Shown here in pieces: positions 1-8,205 of a stretch of 64,000 nt of DNA. Source of the DNA: Pseudomonas sp. B21_DOA (GTDB lineage: Bacteria; Pseudomonadota; Gammaproteobacteria; Pseudomonadales; Pseudomonadaceae); the NCBI GenBank assembly GCA_030544685.1, contig CP086683.1, positions 3,162,001-3,226,000 of the forward strand. The letters run 5' to 3'. The stretch's first letter is position 1. Every line of letters begins with the position of its first letter. The notes beneath the pieces were generated by a model. That model was not told the DNA's origin and made no database searches. It saw only the letters and a program-made list of their open reading frames with translations. A program made the position numbers and the translations under genes.

Positions 1-199
1 CGCGATCATCGGCGAACAGCGGCGCCTGCAACGGGCTGACACCGGCGTTGATCACCAGCGCGCTGAACGCCAGAAACAACGCCAGACGTACGCCGACTCG
101 CGGTGCGCGATGGGTGAAGGGCGAGAAATGCCAGAGTGCGGCGTCGAGCAGCAACAGCACAGCGCTCCAGGACAGCAGGTGGGCGTAGAAAAGACTCAT
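1..199 (-). CDS. membrane protein, N-terminal part (possibly mechanosensitive channel family)
   Basis: Only the first 66 codons lie in the window; the gene runs off the left edge. The translation begins MSLFYAHLLSW and shows two hydrophobic segments (about residues 8-20 and 38-55) separated by a basic stretch, as in an inner-membrane protein. The general look of the N terminus reminds me of the long MscS-type channels of Pseudomonas, but no diagnostic domain is present in this part, so the family is a guess. The ATG at 197-199 is the first start in frame. A REP-like palindrome follows upstream at 231-298. Confidence 0.45.
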   Translation of the reverse strand, partial: MSLFYAHLLSWSAVLLLLDAALWHFSPFTHRAPRVGVRLALFLAFSALVINAGVSPLQAPLFADDR

Positions 200-230
200 G
201 ACCGGTACTCCGCGACGCTGGTGAGAAAAA

Positions 231-298
231 GATCGCAGCCTGCGGCGGCTCCTACAGGGAATCGTATTCCAGGGTAGGCGCTGCCGCAGACTGCGATC
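231..298. repeat. REP-type inverted repeat (GATCGCAG class)
   Basis: The left arm gatcgcagcctgcggc and the right arm gccgcagactgcgatc are nearly perfect inverted complements, separated by about 35 bases. Related half-copies occur near 31944-31970 and 47914-47940. It lies between two genes in the usual position of a Pseudomonas REPIN. Confidence 0.7.
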
Positions 299-305
299 TT
301 TTGCT

Positions 306-1328
306 TTATGGATTCAGATGAGTCTTCAGCTCGGCTGCCGCTTGACGCACCGCGGCCTTCACTTCTGGAATCTGGCTCAGCGGATTGAGCAGGCCGAAGT
401 CATGAATCATCCCGTTGTAGCGCACCGAGGTCACCGGCACGCCGGCCGCATCCAGATGCCGCGCATAGCCTTCGCCTTCGTCACGCAGCACGTCGAACTC
501 GGCGGTCTGCACCAGCGCAGCGGGCAGGCCCTTGAGCTGTTCGGCGCTGGCGTTGAGCGGCGAGGCATGGATCTGCGCACGCTCGGCCGGGTTGGTGGTG
601 TAGTTGTCCCAGAACCACTGCATCATGCCTTTGGTGAGGAAGTGGCCCTCGGCAAATTGCTGGTACGACCCGTCGTCGAACTGTGCATTGGTCACCGGCC
701 ACATCAACAGCTGGAAGCGCAGCGCCGGGGCTTTCTGTTCCTTGGCCATCAACGCCACGACCGCCGCCATGTTGCCGCCGACGCTGTTGCCGGCCACCGC
801 CAGACGCTTGCCATCGACACCGATGTCCTTGCCGTGCTCGGCCACCCATTTCGTCGCGGCGTACGCCTGGTTGATCGCGGTCGGGTACTGCGCTTCCGGC
901 GATGGCGTGTAATCGACGTACACCGCAACAGCGCCAGAGCCGACCACCAGATCACGGATCAGGCGCTGATGCGTCGGGAAATCACCCAGCACCCAGCCGC
1001 CACCGTGGAAGAACATGAAAACCGGCAACTCGCCTTTGACGTTGGCCGGGCGCACCACTTTCAGGTTGAGGGTCTGGCCATCGACCTTGATCGCCTTGTC
1101 GCTGACTTCCACACCGGACAGATCAACCTTAACCGAGGCCTGCGCACCGGTCAGCACCGCACGGGCGTCTTTCGGGCTCAGTTGCTCCAGCGGACGACCG
1201 CCGCCAGCGGCGAGGGCGTCGAGGAATGCTTGAGTGTTGTGTTCGACGCCAGTGTTGCCAGCGGCAAAAGCGCTGCTGACGGAGAGGGCGAGGAGCGACG
1301 CGGCGAGGGTTTTCTTTACGATGTTCAT
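306..1328 (-). CDS. secreted alpha/beta hydrolase (hormone-sensitive-lipase/esterase type)
   Basis: This 340-residue protein is a predicted carboxylic-ester hydrolase. Residues 1-22 form a signal peptide ending AFA, so it should act in the periplasm or outside the cell. The HGGGW oxyanion motif (108-112), the nucleophile elbow GNSVGG with Ser182, Asp279 in FDVLRDEG and His309 give a complete catalytic triad of the HSL/family IV esterase kind. The frame is open upstream to 1547, but the ATG at 1326-1328 has an AAGGA-like ribosome site about 8 bases upstream and begins the signal peptide, so I chose it. The gene is divergent from a LysR regulator, which is a common arrangement for a regulator and its target. 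The substrate is unknown. Confidence 0.87.
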   Translation of the reverse strand: MNIVKKTLAASLLALSVSSAFAAGNTGVEHNTQAFLDALAAGGGRPLEQLSPKDARAVLTGAQASVKVDLSGVEVSDKAIKVDGQTLNLKVVRPANVKGELPVFMFFHGGGWVLGDFPTHQRLIRDLVVGSGAVAVYVDYTPSPEAQYPTAINQAYAATKWVAEHGKDIGVDGKRLAVAGNSVGGNMAAVVALMAKEQKAPALRFQLLMWPVTNAQFDDGSYQQFAEGHFLTKGMMQWFWDNYTTNPAERAQIHASPLNASAEQLKGLPAALVQTAEFDVLRDEGEGYARHLDAAGVPVTSVRYNGMIHDFGLLNPLSQIPEVKAAVRQAAAELKTHLNP

Positions 1329-1488
1329 GGTGGAAATCCTTTTGAATGATTTTGATTTTTTTGCCTGAGTTGCGGGCTGCTGTGGCACTGGGTTTGCGGC
1401 CTCAGCAACACCGTGAGCACAGATTAATGGGCTGCTGAAAAGCGAAAAAGCGGCTATAAAGCGTTTAACTGTCCACCAGAGAGTGACA

Positions 1489-2388
1489 ATGAACCCGTTC
1501 GAAGACATGCGTATTTTTTGCCAGGTCATGGACTCCGGCAGCTTCACCGCCGCGGCCGATCAGTTGGGCTTGTCCAAGCAGTTCGTCAGCCGCCGTTTGA
1601 TGCAACTGGAAGAGCGCCTCGGTGTGCGCTTGTTGAATCGCTCGACCCGCCGCCTCGACGTCACGCCCCTGGGGCAGAGTTATTACGAATCGGCGTTACG
1701 TTTGCTTGGAGAAGTGGAGCAGGTCGAGCAGGGCATCGCTGGCGAAACCGCCGAGCCGCGCGGCACGATTCGCCTGAGCGCGCCGCTGTCGTTTGCCGTG
1801 GCGCATCTGGGTTGTCTGCTGCCGTTGTTCCTGCAGCGTTATCGCGAAGTCACCGTCGAGGTCGATTTAAGCGATCGCCCGGTCGACCTGCTCGGCGAGG
1901 GCTACGACCTGGCCCTGCGCATCGGCGTACTGGAGGACTCGACACTGATCGCCCGCCGCATCGCCAGTATCGAGCGGGTCTACTGCGCCAGCCCGGCCTA
2001 CCTCGCTGAACGCGGCACACCGCTCAAACCCGAAGACCTGCACAGCCATGACTGCCTGCCGTACGGTCACGGACGCTCGGTGCAATGGCGCTTCAACGAA
2101 GCGCCGGGCAAACCGGTACTGATCAACGTCGCCGGGCGCATGCGCGTCAACAACGGCGAACTGCTGCGAGACGCAGCGGTGCAGGGGATGGGCATTACTT
2201 ATCTGCCGACCTTCATCGTCGGTGCGGCGTTGAAGGACGGGCGGCTGGTGCCGGTGCTGGATGACCTGCGCCCGGAGCCGCTGACCCTGTCGGCGGTTTA
2301 TCCGCAGCATCGCCAGGCTTCACGGCCAGTGCAGGCGCTGGTGGAGTTTTTGCGTGAGCGGCTTAACCAGAGTCATGTGAATCTTTGA
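1489..2388 (+). CDS. LysR-family transcriptional regulator
   Basis: A 299-residue LysR-type regulator. The N-terminal winged helix-turn-helix is visible in the first 60 residues (SFTAAADQLGLSKQFVSRRL, then LEERLGVRLLNRSTR), and the rest is the periplasmic-binding-like effector domain ending in the usual RP-VQALVEFLRERL helix. An in-frame GTG lies 6 bases upstream at 1483, but MNPFEDMRIF is a typical LysR start, so the ATG at 1489 was chosen. The 160-base gap to the divergent esterase gene should hold both promoters and the operator, so the esterase is the most likely target. The inducer cannot be predicted. Confidence 0.92.
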   Translation: MNPFEDMRIFCQVMDSGSFTAAADQLGLSKQFVSRRLMQLEERLGVRLLNRSTRRLDVTPLGQSYYESALRLLGEVEQVEQGIAGETAEPRGTIRLSAPLSFAVAHLGCLLPLFLQRYREVTVEVDLSDRPVDLLGEGYDLALRIGVLEDSTLIARRIASIERVYCASPAYLAERGTPLKPEDLHSHDCLPYGHGRSVQWRFNEAPGKPVLINVAGRMRVNNGELLRDAAVQGMGITYLPTFIVGAALKDGRLVPVLDDLRPEPLTLSAVYPQHRQASRPVQALVEFLRERLNQSHVNL

Positions 2389-2460
2389 TAGTGGTTCCTG
2401 CTGGGCAAACGGCGTGTTATCGATCGGGCAAACGTCACACCGTTTTTTCCTGCGATGTCT

Positions 2461-2730
2461 TTATGGATATTCCTGTCGGGTATGCAAAACGCTAAGTATC
2501 TCGACTCGATCCGTCACCTCATAAATCACTACGTAGTTAGGATGTACAACGATTTCCCGGGTGCCGGGAGATCGACCTTTACGGTAGAGATGGGGATGAA
2601 CGGAGAGTGAGGTTGTGGATTCTTCGATGGATTTCGAGAGACTCACTGCGGCTGCAAAGTTTCTCTCGCCAATGTATCTGAGGATGTTCGAAAGATCGGC
2701 CTTGGCTTCGGGCCGCCACTCAATCTGCAT
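2461..2730 (-). CDS. type II toxin, RelE/ParE family
   Basis: This 89-residue basic protein has the ParE-like pattern: MQIEWRPEAKADLSNILRYI at the start, a central HPHLYRKGR, REIVVHPNYVVIYEV, and a C-terminal VEILSVLHTRQEYP. Members of this superfamily inhibit gyrase (ParE) or cut translated mRNA (RelE); the sequence alone does not decide which. The start overlaps the end of the upstream antitoxin frame by 11 bases, the usual antitoxin-toxin order with coupled translation. Confidence 0.85.
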   Translation of the reverse strand: MQIEWRPEAKADLSNILRYIGERNFAAAVSLSKSIEESTTSLSVHPHLYRKGRSPGTREIVVHPNYVVIYEVTDRVEILSVLHTRQEYP

Positions 2731-2910
2731 CGGCCTTTTTTCGCATGGATTCGATCAAGGCATGCATGTCCGCCATCACGTCCTCATGGGGAGACTCGGA
2801 TGGGGATCATCTCTGGACGCCTGCACCTTGGCTCGCAACCAGCGATCATGACTGGCAGCCTGCTCGTCGTTTTCAAACCCTGAATCGTCGGGAAAGATTT
2901 TGCCGTCCAT
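2720..2910 (-). CDS. antitoxin of the ParE-type toxin, StbD/stability-determinant-like (frameshifted)
   Basis: The first frame reads MDGKIFPDDSGFENDEQAAS, then HDRWLRAKVQASRDDPHPSLP, and hits a stop at 2776. Adding one C to the CCCC run (minus strand, 2788-2791) restores HEDVMADMHALIESMRKKADAD and a TGA at 2720-2722 inside the toxin start, which is the normal overlap for such operons. The repaired product has 63 residues. The AExDRWxRxKVQxxxDDPRP pattern is typical of the small 'stability determinant' antitoxins paired with ParE-like toxins. A true loss of the antitoxin next to an intact toxin is unlikely, so I suspect a sequencing error. Confidence 0.7.
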
Positions 2911-3217
2911 TGTGCCTCCGGGATCAATGCCTGGCAGTCTATTCGGTACAGGGATTGCTGTCGTCGTTGTCTGGATGAACTGCATCTGGGTCGAGCTCCA
3001 TGAGTACTTGTAGTTCGTCAAATCCTAGCCTGAGCGCTTCCGACGGCCAACCGACGGAAGATGTAGGAAAACGGTTGGGGTTTCCCGAGTTCCTTCTTTT
3101 TCTGTAGGACTCGCTGAAGAGGACTGCGCAGTGTGATTACAACATTGGAACAACCGCCACCCCGGGTCTGTTCTAGACTCACGCAGCTCAATCACGAGCC
3201 TCACCCGGAGTAGCGCC
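2911..3217. other. intergenic region
   Basis: This 307-base divergent gap lies between the antitoxin (minus) and the methyltransferase (plus). It must hold both promoters. I see no repeat, RNA gene or convincing operator. A 76-codon minus-strand frame here has no recognisable content and was not called. Confidence 0.5.
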
Positions 3218-4015
3218 ATGGAAGTGCCCACCCCCAAAACCGCGATCGAAAGCAATCGACAGGCGTGGAACGATTCCGCCCGCCATCATCAGGACTCACC
3301 GGACTGGCAGGCATTGCTCAGCGACGTCGTGCAGGCGGAGTTTTGCTGCCTCGACGATACCTTGCGCGGCTTGCTGGAAGTCGACGGCAAAGACGTGATT
3401 CAACTGGGCTGCAATAACGGTCGGGAAAGCCTGTCGCTGTTTGCGCTGGGTGCGCGCAGTGTGGTCGGCGTCGATCAATCCGCACCCTTTCTCGCACAGG
3501 CCCGCGAGCTGAACAGCCGCTCGCCGCACACTGCCGAATTCGTCGAGAGCGACATCCACCATCTGCCCGCATCGCTGCATAACCGCTTCGACGTCGCCCT
3601 GATCACCATTGGCGTACTCAACTGGATGCCTGACATCGGCGAATTCTTCCGTCATGTCGCGCAGGTGCTGAAGACGGGCGGCAAACTGGTGATCTACGAA
3701 ACCCATCCGTTTCTGGAGATGGTTGATCCGCAGGCTGAAGATCCCTACCGCCTCGCCAGCTCGTATTTCCGTGCCGAGCCGTTTGTGCAGGAAGAACCGA
3801 TCGTTTACGTAGGTAAAGTCGAGCAGCCGGCGGCGAAGTCGTACTGGTACGTGCATACGCTGGGCGCGATCTTCAGCGGCGCCATTGGAGCGGGGCTGAG
3901 CATCGTTGATTTTCAGGAATATGCGCATTCGAACCGGGAAGAGGTGTATGACTGCTACCTGAACCAGCAGGCGCAGTTGCCGATGTGCTTTAGCCTGGTG
4001 GTGAGCAAGGCCTGA
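3218..4015 (+). CDS. class I SAM-dependent methyltransferase
   Basis: A 265-residue methyltransferase. Motif I is VIQLGCNNG (60-68), followed by the acidic loop VVGVDQS, then ESDIHHLP and a motif IV/V-like FDVALITIGVLNWMPDI. These are the SAM-binding features of the UbiE/Methyltransf_25 group. A CGGAG ribosome site lies at 3206-3210. It stands alone between toxin-antitoxin genes and a REPIN. The substrate cannot be predicted. Confidence 0.88.
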   Translation: MEVPTPKTAIESNRQAWNDSARHHQDSPDWQALLSDVVQAEFCCLDDTLRGLLEVDGKDVIQLGCNNGRESLSLFALGARSVVGVDQSAPFLAQARELNSRSPHTAEFVESDIHHLPASLHNRFDVALITIGVLNWMPDIGEFFRHVAQVLKTGGKLVIYETHPFLEMVDPQAEDPYRLASSYFRAEPFVQEEPIVYVGKVEQPAAKSYWYVHTLGAIFSGAIGAGLSIVDFQEYAHSNREEVYDCYLNQQAQLPMCFSLVVSKA

Positions 4016-4034
4016 GAACCTTTTTGCGACGGCT

Positions 4035-4110
4035 GGCCTCTTCGCGAGCAGGCGCGCTCCCACAGGGAAACGCATCCCAATGTGGGAGCGAGCCTGCTCG
4101 CGAAGAGGCC
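4035..4110. repeat. REPIN (REP doublet)
   Basis: Two REP units in inverted orientation: ggcctcttcgcgagcagg..gctcccaca and tgtgggagcgagcctgctcgcgaagaggcc. They form a near-perfect hairpin around a 15-base loop. The element sits just after the methyltransferase gene and may serve as a transcript end. Confidence 0.85.
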
Positions 4111-4128
4111 TTGCGACCGCTACAAAAT

Positions 4129-4437
4129 TCAGGGAACGGCGTGATTCACTACGTGCCCCGGCTGCGCATAAAGATCAATGCCCAACGCATGAATCACCTT
4201 CAACACTGTGTCAAAGCGCGGCTTCGCTCCGGGAGCAAAAGCTTTGTACAAACTTTCGCGACCCATGCCTGAATTCTTGGCGATCTGCGTCATTCCTCGC
4301 GCCTTTAACACGTAGCCGATCGCGCGAAGGAATTCTTCGCTGTCTCCGTCTGCAAGCACCTGTGACAGGTACTCACTGATGGCTTCATCACTGTCCAGCA
4401 GCGCGACCATGTCGAAATTCGTCAAAGTCTGGCTCAT
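4129..4437 (-). CDS. HigA-like addiction module antidote protein (HTH)
   Basis: A 102-residue DNA-binding antitoxin. The C-terminal half holds a helix-turn-helix: MTQIAKNSGMGRESLYKAF followed by KPRFDTVLKVIHALGI, the hallmark of the 'putative addiction module antidote' family. The start codon is preceded by AGGAGG. In this family the toxin gene normally lies just upstream. Here only a damaged toxin remnant remains (4440-4586), so the antitoxin is an orphan. Confidence 0.85.
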   Translation of the reverse strand: MSQTLTNFDMVALLDSDEAISEYLSQVLADGDSEEFLRAIGYVLKARGMTQIAKNSGMGRESLYKAFAPGAKPRFDTVLKVIHALGIDLYAQPGHVVNHAVP

Positions 4438-4439
4438 GG

Positions 4440-4586
4440 TTAAACCTCCTTTGCCATTTTTTGTGCGCGTCGGATGTCTGCGCTTTGTGAGGATTTGTCG
4501 CGCCCGATGTCGTGCTTGACTCTATCCAAGCGGATACAGATAAACAGTCGGCCAAGTCTTTTCCGAGTGTTGGAAGTGTCGTCACA
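4440..4586 (-). pseudogene. remnant of HigB-like (RelE/ParE) toxin
   Basis: The minus strand just upstream of the HigA-like gene ends in DKSSQSADIRRAQKMAKEV followed by TAA, two bases before the antitoxin ATG. This matches the usual C terminus of HigB-type addiction toxins (GGDKSxQxxDIxxAxxxAKEL). The conserved GG is GR here, and upstream of LFICIRLDRV the frame no longer looks like a toxin; the rest is replaced by a REPIN at 4637-4713. I read this as a truncated toxin. Confidence 0.55.
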
Positions 4587-4636
4587 GTTTGTAGGCAACC
4601 AGCCAATCGCTTGTGAGAGCTGCGGGTGCAGCTACT

Positions 4637-4713
4637 GGCCTCTTCGCGAGCAGGCTCGCTCCCACAGGGAAACGCATTCCAGTGTGGGAGCGAGCCTGCT
4701 CGCGATGGCGGCC
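4637..4713. repeat. REPIN (REP doublet)
   Basis: ggcctcttcgcgagcaggctcgctcccaca faces tgtgggagcgagcctgctcgcgatggcggcc across a short loop. It lies directly after the last gene of the polysaccharide operon and in place of the missing toxin N terminus. Confidence 0.85.
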
Positions 4714-4742
4714 TTGCGACCGCCACATGTCACAAGATCGGA

Positions 4743-5435
4743 TCAAGCCTGCGCCGCTGCACTCACCACTGGCCGTCCCGGTTTGCGCAGCGGGTCCAGG
4801 CGTGATCCTTCGTAGCGGGTTTCGCGGAAGAATTTCCAGCGGCCGAACAGGCAGTAGACGTGGGTCACCCGGCCCTGTTCCTGATAGCCCATGCGGATGT
4901 GCAGTTTCAGCGCCGGGATGTTGTGGGTTTCGCAGACATCGACCACCTTGTTGCAACCTTGCGCCGCCATCGCTTGCCACAGCGCAACCTGCACATCCAC
5001 CGACAGGCTGCTGCCGAAGTAGGCGCGGATCATTTCGCCGCCGAATTCGAAGAACTCGCCGGGTTTGACCGGGAAGGTGCAGCCGTAATAGTGGCGGTCG
5101 TGGTAGTCGCGAATGCTGCCCCAGATAAAGCCCACGGCGTGGCCATCGGCGTCGAGGTACATGTGCCCGGTGTGGCCCTCGGCAGCCAGTTCGGCCATGG
5201 TGCCGACGCGGTCGCCGAAGTGTTTGCTGAACGCCACGGCATTCTGCGCGGTGATGTCGACTTTGCGCAGGCCTTCATATGGGCGCAGTTTGTGCGGTGG
5301 CACCGGGCTGACCAGGTCGCGCTCCATCCACAGCAGTTCCCAGTGGAAGAACACGTAGCGTTTCCACAACGTACCGACGGTGCGGCCCAGGCCTTTCTGT
5401 CTGATGCGATCTTGCACTTTGGTGATGATGCTCAT
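4743..5435 (-). CDS. GNAT-family acetyltransferase (exopolysaccharide operon, distal paralogue)
   Basis: A 230-residue protein with the GNAT acetyl-CoA-binding fold in its C-terminal half (VDVCETHNIPALKLHIRMGY, like motif A/B of the superfamily). It resembles the product of 7448-8137 along its whole length, sharing LLWMERDLVSPVPPH, FGDRVGTMAELA and HYYGCxFPVKPGEFFEFGGE. It is the last gene of the minus-strand polysaccharide operon, 57 bases after the ChbG-type deacetylase. Its place suggests acetylation of a sugar precursor or of the chain, but this is inferred from context. Confidence 0.78.
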   Translation of the reverse strand: MSIITKVQDRIRQKGLGRTVGTLWKRYVFFHWELLWMERDLVSPVPPHKLRPYEGLRKVDITAQNAVAFSKHFGDRVGTMAELAAEGHTGHMYLDADGHAVGFIWGSIRDYHDRHYYGCTFPVKPGEFFEFGGEMIRAYFGSSLSVDVQVALWQAMAAQGCNKVVDVCETHNIPALKLHIRMGYQEQGRVTHVYCLFGRWKFFRETRYEGSRLDPLRKPGRPVVSAAAQA

Positions 5436-5492
5436 GATGCCCCTCCAGGGTCTTGGCCCGGATGTTGTGGTGAGTGTCGTTACAGCGGTGAT

Positions 5493-6284
5493 TCATTCGA
5501 GCGCCGTGGCGCCCTGCGTTTCTTCTCGATTGAGGCCGGCATACGAGACTCGCGCAACGCCTCTCAAACCCTGTTCGAGGACCTCGCTCAAAGACTCGCC
5601 GGAGTCGAGATAGGCATCGCCGAAATCGACGCCGAGGCGGGTCGGGTGCGCAACGATTTCCAGCACGCCGTCGCTGGGCACGCTAGCGTTGCGCAGATCC
5701 ACCGGGGTGCAGACGTAATCGGCGGTGAGCCGTGCCAGATTCTGCAGACGGCCATTAAGCAAACCTTTGAATATGCGCTTGGGCAGCGTGAGGTTGTGCC
5801 CGAGGTTGCGCGCCAGCCGGATCGGTACGCCTTGCTCGGCGGCAAACTTCGCGACGACTTCGCCGATCGGCCAGATGTTGTGGACGTGCTGGTGCGAGTC
5901 GATATGGCTCGGACGTATGCCGTGATCGACGCAGCGTTGCCATTGCGCCTGCAATTCGGCGCGCACCGCGTCCCGGTCTGCGCGACCCAGCCACAGGCTA
6001 TGGCGGGGCAGGTTGAGGTCGAACACGCCGTTGCCATCGCAGAACGTTTGCCGCCCCAGGATCGCCTGGCTCAATGGGCGCCCATAGGTCAGGTTGAAGT
6101 GCAGGCCGATCCGCCCTTGCAGCGCCGGATGCCGAGCCATGGCACAGGCAGCTTCGAACGCTGGCATGTTGGCCATGGCCGTGGCCGAGCTGATCAGGCC
6201 GGCCTGAAAGGCTGCGAAGATCACCGCGTTTTCATTGGCGCTGAGACCGAAGTCATCAGCGTTGACTATGACTTGGCGAGGCAT
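5493..6284 (-). CDS. ChbG/HpnK (YdjC) family carbohydrate deacetylase
   Basis: A 263-residue metal-dependent deacetylase. Asp of NADDFG (8-13), His62 region (LHFNLTYG) and SHIDSHQHVH (126-135) are the metal-binding motifs of the YdjC/ChbG family, which removes N-acetyl groups from oligosaccharides or hopanoid sugars. The frame is open further upstream, but MPRQVIVNADDFG is the standard family start and overlaps the BioF2-like gene by 29 bases, so ATG 6282-6284 was chosen. Its partners (NodB deacetylase, three acyltransferases) suggest trimming of acetamido sugars in the polysaccharide. Confidence 0.88.
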   Translation of the reverse strand: MPRQVIVNADDFGLSANENAVIFAAFQAGLISSATAMANMPAFEAACAMARHPALQGRIGLHFNLTYGRPLSQAILGRQTFCDGNGVFDLNLPRHSLWLGRADRDAVRAELQAQWQRCVDHGIRPSHIDSHQHVHNIWPIGEVVAKFAAEQGVPIRLARNLGHNLTLPKRIFKGLLNGRLQNLARLTADYVCTPVDLRNASVPSDGVLEIVAHPTRLGVDFGDAYLDSGESLSEVLEQGLRGVARVSYAGLNREETQGATALE

Positions 6285-7443
6285 GGCCGCCCTCCGGAGT
6301 GATTGCGACAGGTTGCACCAGCGCTGCAGGTTTTTTGTTTGCGCGCCTGGCACGCCATTGTTGTACGGTGGGCTTGCAGCGATACCAGATGCGCAGCGCC
6401 AGCCCCAGCGCCAGCCCACTTGGGCGCCACGAATAGAAACTCCAGCGCCAGTGTTCCAGTTGCCCGGTCATGCGTTCGTGCAGTTGATGGCTGGAGTTTT
6501 CCAGGCTGACCCGCGAGGCGTCGATCCAGCGCCAGTGCTCATCCAGGCCCCAGCGAATCCATTCCTCCAGTAACACCCGGCCACTGCCCAGGTCGGCGTA
6601 TTGCGGCAGGAATGCGAGGTTGTAATCGTAGAGCCGGCCCTGTTCGAGCAGGCCCAGGCGATAGCTGATGCAGCGGCCGTTCAGCTCAAGCATCACCACG
6701 CGTACCAAGCCTTGGCCGGCGAGGGCGGTGAAGGCGCGTTCGATCCATTGGCGACTGCGCGGCGTGGCGAAAATCCCGACGCCTTCATCGCCTTTCCAGC
6801 TCACCGCTTCGACTTCGCTGAGGGTCTGCAATAAAGCACCCATGCTCAGCGCATCCGGGGTGATCCGGCGGATCTGCGCACCGCACGCGGCAATCCGTTT
6901 GCGTGCCCGACGCAGTTTGTAGCGCGGGTCGCCGGAGATTTCCTGATGGTCGGCTTCGCTGATCAAATGCACCGGCACCCGGCAACTCAGGCGTCGTTCG
7001 GCCGTGGAGCTGCGCGCCATCCATGCGGTGACGGTACTTTCTTCACCCGCCGGTTCCGACAGCTCATTGAGTTGCAACAGCGCATGCGGCAGGCGCTGGC
7101 GAATCAGCACCAGCGCCTCGCGCATGTCCTCGCCGCCGAGCAGCGACAGCAAAGCCAGACGATCGGCCAGCGGATAACCCAAGTGATGCAAGACCCGAAA
7201 CGGCACGCCGGCGAAGCGCTCGCGGCTGGCCACCAGCGGCAGGCACAGACGCAATTCTGCCGCTTCCCAACCGAGCAGAATGTGCAGGCGCTGATCCTCG
7301 CGCAGGGCCTGTTCCGCCGCGCACAACCAACCGAGATTGTTGAACGGCGTATGGTCGGTCACGCCAAGGCGCAGCGTTTCATACGCGGTTGCCGGGAAGT
7401 CGGCGGCGCACAGCGACGTGCGCCATTCGAATCGCATCACCAT
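6256..7443 (-). CDS. BioF2-like/CelD-type acyltransferase (GNAT fold)
   Basis: A 395-residue protein of the family often called 'cellulose biosynthesis protein CelD' or GNAT_acetyltran_6/BioF2. The C-terminal domain carries LELNGRCISYRLGLLEQGRLYDYNLAFLPQY-like features, with the FDP-Y--SPG-type loop as ADLGSGRVLLEEWIRWGLDE. The N-terminal half matches the family's first GNAT lobe (TPFNNLGWL, LGWEAAELRLCLPLV). It starts 4 bases after the stop of the upstream GNAT gene; ATG 7435-7437 is an alternative start. It probably transfers an acyl group during polysaccharide assembly. Confidence 0.75.
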   Translation of the reverse strand: MVMRFEWRTSLCAADFPATAYETLRLGVTDHTPFNNLGWLCAAEQALREDQRLHILLGWEAAELRLCLPLVASRERFAGVPFRVLHHLGYPLADRLALLSLLGGEDMREALVLIRQRLPHALLQLNELSEPAGEESTVTAWMARSSTAERRLSCRVPVHLISEADHQEISGDPRYKLRRARKRIAACGAQIRRITPDALSMGALLQTLSEVEAVSWKGDEGVGIFATPRSRQWIERAFTALAGQGLVRVVMLELNGRCISYRLGLLEQGRLYDYNLAFLPQYADLGSGRVLLEEWIRWGLDEHWRWIDASRVSLENSSHQLHERMTGQLEHWRWSFYSWRPSGLALGLALRIWYRCKPTVQQWRARRANKKPAALVQPVAITPEGGHASPSHSQR

Positions 7444-7447
7444 AGGT

Positions 7448-8137
7448 TCAGGCCGCCGTTGCGTTGACAGGTGGACGGGAAGTTTTACCCAGCGCCGCCA
7501 GGCGCGAACCGCTGTAGCGGGTTTCGCGGAAGAAGCGCCAGCGACCGAACAGCGTGTAGATATTCATGATCCGCTGTTGTTCGGTATAGCTCATGCGCAG
7601 GTGCAGCTTGAGCGCCGGTATGTTGGTCGACTCACAGACATCGACCACTTTGCGGCAGCCCTGGGCGGCCATGGCTTCCCACAGGCGCAATTGCAGGTCC
7701 ACCGACAGCTCCGTCCCCCAGTACGCCCGGGCCAGTTCGCCGCCGAATTCGAAGAACTCACCGGGTTTCACCGGGAACCGGCAGCCGTAGTAATGCCGGT
7801 CGAAGTAATCGCGCGGGGTGCCCCAGATAAACGCCACGGCATCGCCTTGCTCGTCGACATGCATGTGCCCGGTGTGGCCCTCTTTGGCCAGTTCGGCCAT
7901 CGTGCCGACACGGTCGCCAAAGTAACGCGCGAACGCGCTGGCGTTGTCCGCAGTGATCCTGACCACGCGCAGTGGCGGATAGGGTTTGAGGCGGTGCGGC
8001 GGCACCGGGCTGACCAGGTCGCGCTCCATCCACAGCAGCTGCTGATGGGAATACAGGTACAGTTTGCGGATCTTGCCCAAGGTCGCTCGCAGGCCTTTAC
8101 GACGAATATGTCCGCTGAGTTTTTGCAAAACATCCAT
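7448..8137 (-). CDS. GNAT-family acetyltransferase (exopolysaccharide operon, proximal paralogue)
   Basis: A 229-residue paralogue of the GNAT protein at 4743-5435. It starts MDVLQKLSGHIRRKGL, shares the LLWMERDLVSPVPPH and GTMAELAKEGHTGHM blocks, and ends with the same RWRFFRETRYSGSRL motif. ATG 8135-8137 was chosen because the paralogue starts at the equivalent place; the open frame upstream has no similarity. The two copies flank the BioF2-like and ChbG genes, so the duplication is old enough for two genes to lie between them. Confidence 0.78.
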   Translation of the reverse strand: MDVLQKLSGHIRRKGLRATLGKIRKLYLYSHQQLLWMERDLVSPVPPHRLKPYPPLRVVRITADNASAFARYFGDRVGTMAELAKEGHTGHMHVDEQGDAVAFIWGTPRDYFDRHYYGCRFPVKPGEFFEFGGELARAYWGTELSVDLQLRLWEAMAAQGCRKVVDVCESTNIPALKLHLRMSYTEQQRIMNIYTLFGRWRFFRETRYSGSRLAALGKTSRPPVNATAA

Positions 8138-8205
8138 GGTCTCTTCTCCTGATGAGGGTGCCATGCGCGGCATCAAGACCGCGCGGCAGAGCATCAAAGG
8201 GCGGC

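Noticed and set aside
3025..3255. A 76-codon minus-strand frame between antitoxin and methyltransferase
   Set aside because: It overlaps the methyltransferase start and its ribosome site, has no ribosome site of its own and no known similarity.
4860..6302. A 480-codon plus-strand frame over the polysaccharide tail genes
   Set aside because: Antisense to the GNAT and ChbG genes, which carry clear family motifs; the plus-strand product has none.
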